DNA of 64,000 nucleotides from CAZZCU01 sp964652825. Its GTDB lineage: Bacteria; Bdellovibrionota_B; Oligoflexia; Oligoflexales; CAZZCU01. The stretch covers positions 1 to 64,000 of the forward strand of contig CAZZCU010000007.1 of the NCBI GenBank assembly GCA_964652825.1, written 5' to 3'. Positions 54,460 through 63,898 of this stretch are shown in pieces (the first letter of the stretch is position 1; every line of letters begins with the position of its first letter). The position numbers and the translations under genes are program-made. The notes beneath the pieces are model-generated. The model was not told where the DNA came from, searched no databases, and worked only from the letters and a program-made list of their open reading frames with translations.

Positions 54460-55212
54460 ATGACGACAAACAATGAGTTTCGAGACTGGCTGGTGGTGAT
54501 ACCGGCGCGCTTGCAAGCAGTACGTCTACCACGCAAGCCGTTGCAAGACCTATGCGGCAAGCCACTCATCGTGCGTGTCTATGAAAACCTTGCTCCGCTT
54601 GCCCAAAAGGGCGCCACCCTGATCGTTGCCACCGACCATCAGGATATTCTCGATGTCTGTGCCCAACACGGTGTTCAGGCCACCCTAACCTCATCGCACC
54701 ACACCAGCGGGACGGAACGTTGCTTTGAAGTTGCCAAGCAACATACAAGGTCACTGGTGATGAACGTCCAGGGCGACGAGCCATTTATCGGGGTACCTGA
54801 TCTCGAAGCACTGATGCGGATGACCGCACAGGATTCACGGGTCGAGATGTCAACCTTGGTCTTTACCACGGCGGGCAGCCAGGAGTGGACCAACCCCAAT
54901 GTCGTTAAAGCCGTAATCAGTGCTGATAACCATGCTTTATATTTTTCGCGCGCGCCGATTCCACATCATCGCGAACCTGCCGAGCGAACGCCGACTTTTT
55001 ATCGCCATCTCGGTGTTTATGCATTTCGCAAAGACGCCTTGCAGCGATTCTGCCTTATGGCGCCAGGTGCTCTGGAACAAACGGAAAAACTCGAACAACT
55101 GCGCGCACTGGAGAACAACATGCGTATCAAAGTGCATCTCGCATCGACGTTAAGCATTGGTATAGATACCCCCGAAGACCTTGAGGCGGCACGTGCATAT
55201 TTTCAACGCTAA
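54460..55212 (+). CDS. kdsB: 3-deoxy-manno-octulosonate cytidylyltransferase
   Basis: An enzyme of 250 residues that activates KDO as CMP-KDO for lipid A core assembly. Motifs: WLVVIPARLQAVRLPRKPL, MNVQGDEPFI, TNPNVVKAVI, YFSRAPIPHHR, YRHLGVYAFRKDALQ and STLSIGIDTPEDLE. The usual 'RYxSxRLPGKPL' reads RLQAVRLPRKPL, a mild divergence in the nucleotide loop. Its presence shows that the organism makes KDO-containing LPS. The end overlaps the next gene by 20 bases. Confidence 0.92.
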   Translation: MTTNNEFRDWLVVIPARLQAVRLPRKPLQDLCGKPLIVRVYENLAPLAQKGATLIVATDHQDILDVCAQHGVQATLTSSHHTSGTERCFEVAKQHTRSLVMNVQGDEPFIGVPDLEALMRMTAQDSRVEMSTLVFTTAGSQEWTNPNVVKAVISADNHALYFSRAPIPHHREPAERTPTFYRHLGVYAFRKDALQRFCLMAPGALEQTEKLEQLRALENNMRIKVHLASTLSIGIDTPEDLEAARAYFQR

Positions 55213-58159
55213 AGCTAAAGCACTGACGCTCCCGGTCCTGCTCTTATTCTTGAGTCAGGCATCAACGGTATCAGCGCTGCCAATCGGTTTTGGTCGTACC
55301 CAGGGCAACCTGGACTATCACGAGCTGACCAATAAACATTTTCATCTTTACTTTGATAAACGCACGCCAAAAGAAGCTGATTTAACCCTGCGCGCGCTCG
55401 AAACAGCGAGGCCGCATCTCGAACAATGGCTTGGCGTCACACGCACACGTCCACTACCGGTTGTCATGTCGGCCACCACCGCCAACGCGTCGTTCGCAAA
55501 TTTTATTACCGACGCCATTGAGTTACAAACTTTCGGTCAGGCATCACGCGACCTGGCCTGGCACGAGTATGTACACTCGACCATGTACCGGCATTTGGAC
55601 AACTGGTTTGGACCGGCCGGCTCGGTGCTGCATTTGCCGTGGATGCCCGCCTGGTGGCTCGAAGGACTGGCCGAGGCGCTCAGCGTTTCCACCGGCTCGG
55701 ATATTCAAGCTGGCTTTGAACGCTATCATGCCTTAACCGGCGATTGGCCGACTTATGAACGCCTGCACAGCCTCTACAATAAATACAATTTTATTCTGCG
55801 CGGCTATGCGACTTCGGGAGCCTTTGTTGCTTATATTCTGCGAAAACAGGCGACAACAGATTTAAGTAAATTACATGATGATTTTTTTCGTGCCTCGATG
55901 CCGTGGCGATGGCCATGGGCCATCGTGCCGTTTGCGCCCTCCCTGCCCATGGATGTCGCCTTAAAGCAGGCGCTAACGCAATCAGGCGAAGAGCTTTACA
56001 AAGAATACAAGCAAGCCGCCACCGATCACTGGAAAAAAAACCGGCGCGGTGAATTACTGAGCGCCCGTACCGGCCAACGCTCTCACTTCAATAGTACATA
56101 CTCCCTGCAAACGCGCGGCAATGACGTCACCTATATCTACGCGCAAAACAACACCAACTATGAAGCTAAAATTACGTTTGGCGAAAAAAATATTTTTGCC
56201 ACCGGCGATAAGATTATCAGCGAGCTGCCTGATGAACTCGCCTCCCCCGCCCGTGTTATCACGCCGCGCTGGTCGCTCTTTGTAAGACGCGAAACACAAT
56301 GGCAAGGAGAACATCATTCGCAGCTTCTGATTCAGATGAATAATAAGCTCAGTGTATGGACCACGCGTGCGGCTCACATCGAGCAATTATTTGAGACGGC
56401 CAATACTATCGCTTGGCTCGAACGCGAACCGGAGTTAACGCGATTGTGTTATGCACCCAAACCTCTGCTCGAACAACGCAAAACCCTGCGCGCCAATCAA
56501 ATTCAATGTCCGTTCACGGCAAAACTTCATGGTCTCGACGTGCTGGGCAGCGACAACCATTGGCAGCAGACACGCCGCAAGCGCATTACCGATCGCATCG
56601 TCCTGCGCTACAGCCAACAGACGCACCTCGGCGATCGTCATCAGATTATCACCTGGCACGGCGGCCCTGATTTGCCCGGAATCATGAATATGTCACACGG
56701 CGGTCAACCACTCGCCTATGCACACACCAGGGACGGTATCTGGTTGCTGGTAGCCGAGGCCATGCATCGCAGTATTCGCAAAATCGATAACGCCGGCACC
56801 TGCCAAGCGACTCTGGCTCTTGATGATACACCCATCAGCATGCACGCCACCGAGAACGGCAATCTGATTTTGCCGCTATTCGCTGGGTCCAGACAATACA
56901 TCGTGCGTATCAATCCAGCGAGCCTGCCGACCAAAACCTGTCAACATACGAACGGTCATATGTCACCGCTTATCGCCGCCAATCGCGCCGACAAAGCTCT
57001 GCCTCTGCACGAAGCCATGCTCACGGCATCAACATGGCAAAATCAAGATGATGTCAAACCAATCAATCTGGGCACGGCGCCAACGCTCGATACCCTGACA
57101 TTGCCTGAAGACACCAGACCGATGACGCCCGCGGAGCCAACACGCTGGCGTGGACGCGTGGTCGGTGCCATGCCATGGATCGGCGCTGATGCCAGCGGCT
57201 ATAACTTCGGCATTCTCTCCGTGCCGTTGATGGATGAAATGCAAAATGAATCCGTGCGCCTGACTGCATTGTACGGCTTACAAAGCCGATTCCCCAGCAC
57301 CGAAATTTCTTTCATCACTACCCGCTTTTGGCCGGTGCTTAGTCTGGATGTATTTCGTTATCAGTCATGGAACGGAACATTTGGTATTCATGACTACTAC
57401 TATGACGAGCAAGGCGCACGCTTCAGCGCCAGTATTTATTTGGCACCATGGAACACCAGCGTCGGCCTCGGCATAAAATCATCACGGCTGCATCCCTACT
57501 TAGGACCTTTGTGGGTACCCAGTGGCGACCTCAACGAACCGTTTATATATGTCGATCATAATACTACGCTCGGGGGATTCTCCTGGAATCTCGGTCTGAA
57601 CGCACGAGGTGCGCCCGCGACGATTAACGAAACTTTTGCTTATGATGTCGTCGGCGCCTCAACGTCGCTGGCACGGCGATTTTCGTGGATTGATTCGGTG
57701 GCACGCCTCAGCCTCGAAGCCAGCCGCACGCGCGGTCCGCGTCGGCGTCCACTGCAGGAGGTTTACCGACCACTGCGGGTTTTTGTTCCAGGCGACGGTG
57801 GCGGCCTCAATAATGTGAACATCCCCATCACCGGCGAGGGCGAATTATTTCGAGCGACTTTTGGCGAGACCCAGGCACGAACAGCCGCCTCGCTGACCTT
57901 CCCGCTGATTGAAGAACTGGATACCTTGATCCGTCTGTTTTATCTGGAACGCCTGGATTTCACGGCGTTCTTCAATTACGGCGGCGCCTGGCGCGGCCAG
58001 GAACCGGCGGCAAAAGATATCAAGGCGGCGCAAGGTTACAACATCGACTTGCAGGTTGATGTTAAGGGTCTCAAGTTTAACGCTGGCGCCGGCGTCGGCC
58101 AGGTCCTCAAGGAAGATTGGGATTCCTATTTAACCTTTGGCTTTGACGCTATTTTCTAG
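55193..58159 (+). CDS. Exported HEXXH metallopeptidase with predicted propeller and barrel
   Basis: A protein of 988 residues. A GTG start with GAGGCGG just upstream opens a signal peptide (LTLPVLLLFLSQASTVSA). A gluzincin-type zinc site is visible: HEYVH at about 124-128, with the third ligand in WWLEGLAEALS 29 residues after the second His, as in the peptidase MA family. Residues of about 270-620 resemble repeated beta strands of a propeller. The last 300 residues alternate like outer-membrane strands (ALYGLQSRFPSTEISFITTR) and end in YLTFGFDAIF with a terminal Phe. So a protease domain may be anchored by its own barrel at the outer membrane. Substrate unknown. Confidence 0.7.
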   Translation: MHIFNAKAKALTLPVLLLFLSQASTVSALPIGFGRTQGNLDYHELTNKHFHLYFDKRTPKEADLTLRALETARPHLEQWLGVTRTRPLPVVMSATTANASFANFITDAIELQTFGQASRDLAWHEYVHSTMYRHLDNWFGPAGSVLHLPWMPAWWLEGLAEALSVSTGSDIQAGFERYHALTGDWPTYERLHSLYNKYNFILRGYATSGAFVAYILRKQATTDLSKLHDDFFRASMPWRWPWAIVPFAPSLPMDVALKQALTQSGEELYKEYKQAATDHWKKNRRGELLSARTGQRSHFNSTYSLQTRGNDVTYIYAQNNTNYEAKITFGEKNIFATGDKIISELPDELASPARVITPRWSLFVRRETQWQGEHHSQLLIQMNNKLSVWTTRAAHIEQLFETANTIAWLEREPELTRLCYAPKPLLEQRKTLRANQIQCPFTAKLHGLDVLGSDNHWQQTRRKRITDRIVLRYSQQTHLGDRHQIITWHGGPDLPGIMNMSHGGQPLAYAHTRDGIWLLVAEAMHRSIRKIDNAGTCQATLALDDTPISMHATENGNLILPLFAGSRQYIVRINPASLPTKTCQHTNGHMSPLIAANRADKALPLHEAMLTASTWQNQDDVKPINLGTAPTLDTLTLPEDTRPMTPAEPTRWRGRVVGAMPWIGADASGYNFGILSVPLMDEMQNESVRLTALYGLQSRFPSTEISFITTRFWPVLSLDVFRYQSWNGTFGIHDYYYDEQGARFSASIYLAPWNTSVGLGIKSSRLHPYLGPLWVPSGDLNEPFIYVDHNTTLGGFSWNLGLNARGAPATINETFAYDVVGASTSLARRFSWIDSVARLSLEASRTRGPRRRPLQEVYRPLRVFVPGDGGGLNNVNIPITGEGELFRATFGETQARTAASLTFPLIEELDTLIRLFYLERLDFTAFFNYGGAWRGQEPAAKDIKAAQGYNIDLQVDVKGLKFNAGAGVGQVLKEDWDSYLTFGFDAIF

Positions 58160-58214
58160 GATAAGTGGTAGCGCGACGAGATAACTGACACCGCCCGTCG
58201 TGGAGGACGCAGCC

Positions 58215-59336
58215 GTGCCCGGCAATACTTTTGGCAAATTTTTGCGCATTACGACCTTTGGCGAATCGCACGGGCCAGGACTTGGTGTGGTCATGGATGG
58301 CTGTCCAGCTGGTCACCGACTTGATCACGATAAAATTCAAAGCTGGCTTGATCGCCGCCGCCCCGGCCAAAACAAATTAACATCACCACGTCAGGAAGCT
58401 GATCGCGTTGAATTCATCAGTGGTACGGAAAACCTGATGACGCTTGGCACGCCGTTGACCATGCTGGTACGCAATCAGGATGCACGGCCGCAAGATTATC
58501 AGGAGTTACAAAAGGTTTATCGTCCCTCCCACGCCGACTTCACCACCGAAGCTAAATACGGACTACGACCGCAAAGCGGTGGTGGTCGCGCCAGCGCGCG
58601 CGAAACCATCGGACGCGTGGCCGCCGCCGCGGTCATCGAACAAATACTGGCGACGCTCACGCCGCAACTGAATGTGGTTGCGTTTGTCGATAGCATGAAA
58701 GATATCCGTCTCAACATCGATTTACCGCGCTGTGCTTATGACCGTGACACCGTCGATGCCAGCGAGGTGCGTTGCCCCGACCCCGCTACTAGCGCGGCCA
58801 TGCAACAACTTATCGAAGACACCAAACAACAAGGTGACTCGCTCGGCGGCACCATTGCCTGCGTTATCCGCGGCTGTCCCGTCGGTCTTGGCGAGCCGGT
58901 GTTTGATAAACTGCAAGCCGACCTCGCCAAAGCCATGTTGAGTCTGCCCGCCACCAAAGGCTTTGAGATTGGTTCCGGCTTTGGTTGCAGCTTATTGTTT
59001 GGTTCCGAGCATAATGATGCGTTTTATGTCGACGACAATCGGCAAGTACGAACGCGCACGAATTTTTCCGGCGGTATTCAAGGCGGTATCAGCAATGGCG
59101 AAGTGATTTATTTTCGTGTCGCCTTCAAGCCACCGGCCACTATTCAAAAACCACAACAATCAGTGAATACACAAAAAGAAAGCACCGTTCTGGAAAACGT
59201 CGCCGGGCGCCATGATCCTTGTGTACTGCCGCGTGCCGTACCGATGGTCGAAGCCATGGCGCTGCTGGTGATCGCTGATCATTTTTTCCGCCAACAATCA
59301 CAGCGACAATTCGCCGGGCCGGACGCACGCAATTAA
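58215..59336 (+). CDS. aroC: Chorismate synthase
   Basis: An FMN-dependent enzyme of 373 residues, last step of the shikimate pathway. Motifs: GNTFGKFLRITTFGESHGP at the N-terminus, DRRRPGQNKLTSPRQE, SHADFTTEAKYGLRPQSGGG, RASARETIGRVAAAA and the C-terminal GRHDPCVLPRAVPMVEAMA. The chosen GTG lies 8 bases from GGAGG and gives the family's usual start; an in-frame GTG 15 bases earlier contains that site itself. Ends convergent with the ATP-grasp gene, overlapping by 4 bases. Confidence 0.94.
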   Translation: MPGNTFGKFLRITTFGESHGPGLGVVMDGCPAGHRLDHDKIQSWLDRRRPGQNKLTSPRQEADRVEFISGTENLMTLGTPLTMLVRNQDARPQDYQELQKVYRPSHADFTTEAKYGLRPQSGGGRASARETIGRVAAAAVIEQILATLTPQLNVVAFVDSMKDIRLNIDLPRCAYDRDTVDASEVRCPDPATSAAMQQLIEDTKQQGDSLGGTIACVIRGCPVGLGEPVFDKLQADLAKAMLSLPATKGFEIGSGFGCSLLFGSEHNDAFYVDDNRQVRTRTNFSGGIQGGISNGEVIYFRVAFKPPATIQKPQQSVNTQKESTVLENVAGRHDPCVLPRAVPMVEAMALLVIADHFFRQQSQRQFAGPDARN

Positions 59337-60724
59337 CGCCCGATAAAAACCGGCATGATGCCGCCGCCGCGCCCAATATTCACCACCAATTCAGGTGCGA
59401 ACCGGATGACTGGGCCATTGACCTGAGTGGTAACACCCTCGTTCAGGAAAATGGAGCAGTCGATAAAACTTTTGGCGGTCTTCACCTGATCATCACGATC
59501 GATAAAACGATGCTGTAAATTAAGTCCGGGAACTTTTTGTTGCACGATCCATAAACCAGTCTTCGCCAGACAACACCACTCGACGAATTCCAGCCATGTC
59601 ATCGGCGCCGCCCGACCGGCGATTTCGCCCATTTGTTGTTGCACCGCCGCACTGTCAGCCAGACTGCCGATGATGACCCGGTGTCCGCCATAACCGGAAC
59701 TGGATTTGATAACCAATTGCTCCGGATTAGCTTTCACCCACGCACAAAGATCACGCGGTGTTTGTTCTCCGGGCACCAAATGTTGCGCGTTCTCGATGAG
59801 ACGCGTCCAGGGTACGCGGCGACTGATCGCCTCGACTTCCGCCGCCGTCAAGGCTATCGCCGCCCGCAAATCTTCATCGCATGCTCCGCGGCTTAGAATC
59901 GCCAGCAAAGCTTTGATTTCCATATGTGCGGCCACCGGATTATAAACCTGCACATCGTCGCTACCCTCACATGCCTGATAAAAAGCCTCGCCAGGCTGCA
60001 AACGCGACGCAAAAATATGGCGATAACAAAAATCCAATGCTTGATCGCCGACCAATAATCGCCGCGCTTGCCAATGCAATTCATCGGGCGTCGCCAGGAT
60101 GACCTTGTACCCAAGTGCTTGCCAATGGCGCTGATACCACTGCAACTCCGCCGACTGCGAATCAAGCGGCCGCGAGACAATGCCGATAGTTGCCGTTCGC
60201 TGCCCGTTCACGCCGGCGTGTTCGAGCAGAGACGTCAATAGCTGGCGTGTGTTACTGATATAGTGGAATGGTTGTTTGCTGGCGGCCATGTAAGCCTCAG
60301 CGATCATATCACTATAAGCCTGCATCGCCGGAATCGTGGCGTTGACTTCGATAATATGCAAATCATGCGTGCCAAAAAACAAGTCCATGCGAATCGTCGC
60401 GCACGGTCGTGCCAACCGCCGCGGATCGAGCGCCACCTCCCGCTCCAGCGGCGATAGTTCGGCATACATGCGCCGCGCCAACGCCTGCTGCTCGGGCCGC
60501 GCCAGCCACGCCACACATTTGCGCATGGCGGCAAGAACGTGACGACAATCGCTCGCCACAGCCGCCCAATGCTTAGCATCTATTTCGATGGCGGTACAAG
60601 CCGCCGGTATAGGATTAAAACACCGCGATGTAGCGGCGAAGGTTGCTAAATTAGCAGCTCGCACCTGTTTGAGCAGTTCGATTTCCTGCTCCGGCAGTAA
60701 CGCCCGCGTTTGGTAATAAGTCAT
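59333..60724 (-). CDS. Circularly permuted ATP-grasp-like protein
   Basis: A protein of 463 residues. MDLFFGTHDLHIIEVNATIPAMQ at about 115-137 and LVIKSSSGYGGHRVIIGS near 340 are the metal/ATP-binding blocks in the order seen in permuted ATP-grasp proteins of the glutathionylspermidine synthase type. The C-terminal IRFAPELVVNIGRGGGIMPVF is also typical of such ligases. It probably forms an amide bond between a carboxylate and an amine; substrates unknown. The ATG was chosen over a TTG 39 bases upstream. The intergenic region to yggT (111 bases) holds both promoters. Confidence 0.7.
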   Translation of the reverse strand: MTYYQTRALLPEQEIELLKQVRAANLATFAATSRCFNPIPAACTAIEIDAKHWAAVASDCRHVLAAMRKCVAWLARPEQQALARRMYAELSPLEREVALDPRRLARPCATIRMDLFFGTHDLHIIEVNATIPAMQAYSDMIAEAYMAASKQPFHYISNTRQLLTSLLEHAGVNGQRTATIGIVSRPLDSQSAELQWYQRHWQALGYKVILATPDELHWQARRLLVGDQALDFCYRHIFASRLQPGEAFYQACEGSDDVQVYNPVAAHMEIKALLAILSRGACDEDLRAAIALTAAEVEAISRRVPWTRLIENAQHLVPGEQTPRDLCAWVKANPEQLVIKSSSGYGGHRVIIGSLADSAAVQQQMGEIAGRAAPMTWLEFVEWCCLAKTGLWIVQQKVPGLNLQHRFIDRDDQVKTAKSFIDCSIFLNEGVTTQVNGPVIRFAPELVVNIGRGGGIMPVFIGR

Positions 60725-60835
60725 TGCTGGATCACCAATCCCGTCTGCTCTCACAAGGTACATTGCATTGCGCGCGCAGTCATCATATTATCTTGTTACT
60801 ACGCCTATTTATACTGAACGGCAAAGGATGCTTTT

Positions 60836-61150
60836 ATGACTGGTGCGCTTGCATTAACGATCCTGACCATCATCGATTATTGCTTAAATATGATCACGCT
60901 GTTGGTCATCGGTTCGATTATTATCAGTTGGCTGAATGCGGACCCCAGCAATCCGATCGTGCAAATGATCACGCGTCTGACCGAGCCGATTTATCGGCCG
61001 TTTCGTCGCTTATTCGGACGCATGACCGGCCCTATTGATTTGGCACCGCTATGCGTTTTAATATTAGTAGTTGCCATTCAAAAGGGCTTTGGCTTTTACA
61101 TGCTGCGGTTATCCGCGGACTTGCAATCACGGGGTGGAGTCGGTCTTTGA
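60836..61150 (+). CDS. YggT-family membrane protein
   Basis: A protein of 104 residues with two hydrophobic segments (LNMITLLVIGSIIISWL; LAPLCVLILVVAIQKGFGF) and the family motif NPIVQMITRLTEPIYRPFRRL between them. YggT proteins are linked to osmotic tolerance and cell division, but their activity is not defined. AAAGGA precedes the ATG. First gene of a four-gene operon with start/stop overlaps. Confidence 0.88.
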   Translation: MTGALALTILTIIDYCLNMITLLVIGSIIISWLNADPSNPIVQMITRLTEPIYRPFRRLFGRMTGPIDLAPLCVLILVVAIQKGFGFYMLRLSADLQSRGGVGL

Positions 61151-61830
61151 AAGCGGTCAAGTTTGCATTAACTGCGCTATGGTTGGCAGGAGTAGCGTGG
61201 CTCGTTCTGCAAACCAGTTATAAGACACAAGAACTCAATGCGCTGACTTATGATCCTGTATCACCGCCGCCATTGGCGCGCCTGAAACCCGCGGTCGTGG
61301 ATGTCATCACTCTTGGACATCGCGGCGTCATCGAAGACTTCATGCATTTGTGGATGCTGCAAATTTTCACGAACCGCGATCTTCCGAAAACATACGGCGC
61401 CAAACTCTTTGAGTCCACGTCATTGGTAGCCAACCAAAAAATCCGCATCGAAAGTTTTTACCTGATTGCCTGCTTCTTCCTCGGCAATGACATGGATCGC
61501 CCACAAGATTGCGAAAGCATTTTGCTCCAGGGGCTACAAGTATTCCCTGATAGCTGGCGTATCCCCATGGTATTGGGTTACGTCTATAACTTCCAGCTGC
61601 ATGATCCGACTAAAGCCGCAGCCATGTACGGCATTGCTTCGTCGCGCCCGGACTCACCGCCGTACGTGATTTCGGTGGCACGCAAACTTATCAATCAAGA
61701 ACAAGTCACCCAGACAGAAATCGACGAGACTATGAAGCTAATGACCGAGGTCCCCGGTGGACGCTCGCGTTTTGCTGAAATTTTAAAATTACGCGATGAA
61801 TCAGCGACTCCTGAGGAGATCCAGCCATGA
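61147..61830 (+). CDS. Membrane-anchored TPR-like protein
   Basis: A protein of 227 residues starting at a TTG that overlaps the yggT stop (TTGA), with GGAG a few bases upstream; the longer frame would run through yggT. One N-terminal membrane helix (FALTALWLAGVAWLVL) and then helical hairpins of TPR type (YLIACFFLGNDM, CESILLQGLQVFPDSWRI, AAMYGIASSRPDSPPYV). It probably faces the periplasm and scaffolds the ABC transporter encoded next. Function unknown. Confidence 0.7.
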   Translation: MKAVKFALTALWLAGVAWLVLQTSYKTQELNALTYDPVSPPPLARLKPAVVDVITLGHRGVIEDFMHLWMLQIFTNRDLPKTYGAKLFESTSLVANQKIRIESFYLIACFFLGNDMDRPQDCESILLQGLQVFPDSWRIPMVLGYVYNFQLHDPTKAAAMYGIASSRPDSPPYVISVARKLINQEQVTQTEIDETMKLMTEVPGGRSRFAEILKLRDESATPEEIQP

Positions 61831-62822
61831 GTCAGACAGCTTCTTCCACATCTATTCTGGAATTACAGGGCATTCGCAAAGTTTTCGATTACGATATCTT
61901 CAAAAAGAAAGAAGTCGTTATCGAAAATCTCAGTTGCCGGTTTCCGCAGGGTAAATGCACCGGCTTGTTCGGTCACAATGGTGCCGGCAAGACCACCACC
62001 ATTCGCATGATTTTCGGCATGATTCGTCCTGATACCGGACATATTCTGTTTGAAGGTCATCCGCTAAAACTCAGCGACAAACAAGCCATCGGCTATATGC
62101 CGGAAACCAATAAGCTGCCGGGTGCGCTGACGCCGGAAGAAATTCTGCGACATCAACTCGCAATCTATAACGTTGGCGGCTCACGCCAGCAACACCTCGA
62201 TCTTATCCGTGCGAGCCTTGAAGAAGTCGGCTTATGGGATCATCGCAAAAAATTTGTGCGCAAATTGTCCAAAGGCATGGGTCGTCGCCTGGCCTGGGCC
62301 CAAGCAACGATTCATAAGCCCAAATTGGTCATTCTTGATGAGCCTTCGTCCGGCCTTGATCCGCTTGGACGACGCGATATGAATGAGTGGATCGTGGCTC
62401 TCAAACAAAAGGGCACGAGTATTCTACTGTGTACGCACGATTTGCAGGCGATGGGTACGCTCTGCGATGATTATCACGTTATTCGTCGTGGGCGATTGGT
62501 CTTCTCCACCCTGGATCAGGTGTCTGAACAAAACCAGGATATTCTTTACCGACAAGACGGGCAGTCACTATACCAATTAAAAATCTCCGGCCTGACTACC
62601 GATGGTATCGCCAAAGCCCGCAGTGAACACAAACTGCCGGCATATCAGATGGCGCAACAGGAAGCTCTGCTCGGCGTCTTGTATTTTAATGATTATGCCG
62701 CCGCTGCGCAGTGGCTGAATTTTTGTAACAGCAAAGGCATGGTCGTCGTTAATTTTGGTGAAGCTCCGACACTGGAAGGCAAAGCCCTGTATGAGTTGTT
62801 CGATGGAGGTCTGCACGCATGA
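61827..62822 (+). CDS. ABC transporter ATPase (NatA/GldA/NosF type)
   Basis: An ATPase of 331 residues with Walker A GHNGAGKTT, signature LSKGMGRRLAWAQA, Walker B LVILDEPSSGLDPLG and switch LLCTHD. The last 100 residues form an extra C-terminal domain (LYQLKISGLTTDGIAKA), common in this export-type group. It pairs with the ABC-2 permease downstream (ATGA overlap). Substrate unknown. Confidence 0.9.
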   Translation: MSQTASSTSILELQGIRKVFDYDIFKKKEVVIENLSCRFPQGKCTGLFGHNGAGKTTTIRMIFGMIRPDTGHILFEGHPLKLSDKQAIGYMPETNKLPGALTPEEILRHQLAIYNVGGSRQQHLDLIRASLEEVGLWDHRKKFVRKLSKGMGRRLAWAQATIHKPKLVILDEPSSGLDPLGRRDMNEWIVALKQKGTSILLCTHDLQAMGTLCDDYHVIRRGRLVFSTLDQVSEQNQDILYRQDGQSLYQLKISGLTTDGIAKARSEHKLPAYQMAQQEALLGVLYFNDYAAAAQWLNFCNSKGMVVVNFGEAPTLEGKALYELFDGGLHA

Positions 62823-63592
62823 GAAAACTTTGGGCGGTGACGCGCGAAACCTTGTTGTTGTTGCGACGCGATAAGATTTTTCTCCCGGCAATCATCATCG
62901 GCTCGATCATCAGCGCCATCGCTGTACTTGCCAGCGATTGGGGCATCGAGGAATTCGCCAAAATTCTTTTCGACATCGGCGCTGCCGGTTATCATTTGAC
63001 TGGTGTCGCGGTCGCCATGGTTTGGGGCACAAAAGCGGTTACTGATTCGCGCGCCGAAGGCTCGCTGGAAGTACAGCTGGCCTCGCCCGTCAGCCGTCCC
63101 GTGTGGTTGGTCGGCAAATTCCTCGGCCTGACCTTGTCATTGCTGCTGCTCGGCATCATCTTGTTGGCGACCCTGCAAGGACTGATGTTGTGGAAGAACT
63201 TCGGTTGGATGGGCGACAAACATTTTGTTGTCTTTGGTTTGCTGACCATCAATTGGTTGGTCGTGGCGGCACTGGCGATCTTTTTCTCCAGCTTTGCCGG
63301 CGCTAACGTGGCACTGTTCTGCACGCTGTGTTTATGGCTCGCCGGCCTCGTCACCTCGGCGGTAACGCGTTCGATTTCTCCGCATACACCCGAATACATG
63401 CGCTGGATCGTCGAGAAAACCGCGTTAGTCTGGGACCTGCAACGCTTCAATATGAGTTATATCGGGGACTACGATATGGTCGTACCAACCATGGATCAGT
63501 TGTGGTGGCGGCTTGCTTACGGTGCTGCTTTAGTGATTTTCGGGCTCAGTGCCGGCTGCGCGATTTTCAAGCGCCGCGATCTCGTTGGCTAA
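62819..63592 (+). CDS. ABC-2 type permease (NosY/GldF-like)
   Basis: A protein of 257 residues with about six hydrophobic helices. The loop VTDSRAEGSLEVQLASPVSRPVWLVGK is the conserved cytoplasmic segment of NosY/GldF permeases, followed by LTLSLLLLGIILLATLQG. The last helix is followed by a basic end (FKRRDLVG). Works with the preceding ATPase. Its 3' 63 bases overlap the oppositely oriented HNH gene. Confidence 0.85.
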   Translation: MRKLWAVTRETLLLLRRDKIFLPAIIIGSIISAIAVLASDWGIEEFAKILFDIGAAGYHLTGVAVAMVWGTKAVTDSRAEGSLEVQLASPVSRPVWLVGKFLGLTLSLLLLGIILLATLQGLMLWKNFGWMGDKHFVVFGLLTINWLVVAALAIFFSSFAGANVALFCTLCLWLAGLVTSAVTRSISPHTPEYMRWIVEKTALVWDLQRFNMSYIGDYDMVVPTMDQLWWRLAYGAALVIFGLSAGCAIFKRRDLVG

Positions 63593-63856
63593 CGGATTCA
63601 GCCAGTCGATCGGTAACTGATCCTGTTTTGCCGTGTTGCAGGCTTTGCAGGCACAAACAATATTACCTTTGGTCGAATAACCGCCGCGGCTCAACGGCAA
63701 AAGGTGATCCATGGTCACATCCGCCGCCGCCAATGCCTTGCTACAATAATGACATTGCGCACGCGCAAGCTTGGCTTGCCACCATCCCGATTTACGTAAT
63801 ATCCGGGCTTTGGCTTTCTCGCGTTTGATATGCATTTGTCTGAGTTCGTAATCCAT
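63530..63856 (-). CDS. Small HNH endonuclease
   Basis: A protein of 108 residues. HNH motifs are complete: CHYCSK, MDHLLPLSRGG and NIVCACKACNTAK, with four Cys for the structural zinc. The N-terminus is basic (HIKREKAKARILRK). Similar small stand-alone HNH proteins (McrA/5-methylcytosine type) are common; the target is unknown. It overlaps the convergent permease gene by 63 bases, which includes its C-terminal tail. The ATG is preferred over a TTG two codons upstream. Confidence 0.85.
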   Translation of the reverse strand: MDYELRQMHIKREKAKARILRKSGWWQAKLARAQCHYCSKALAAADVTMDHLLPLSRGGYSTKGNIVCACKACNTAKQDQLPIDWLNPLANEIAALENRAAGTEPENH

Positions 63857-63898
63857 GGGCAATCGCTGTATAGCGGAGCGGTGGGGGAAAATAAAGCC

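Noticed and set aside
61051..61146. Upstream extension of the TPR-like protein inside yggT
   Set aside because: It would read through yggT out of frame; the TTG at the yggT stop has a ribosome-binding site and gives a clean membrane helix.
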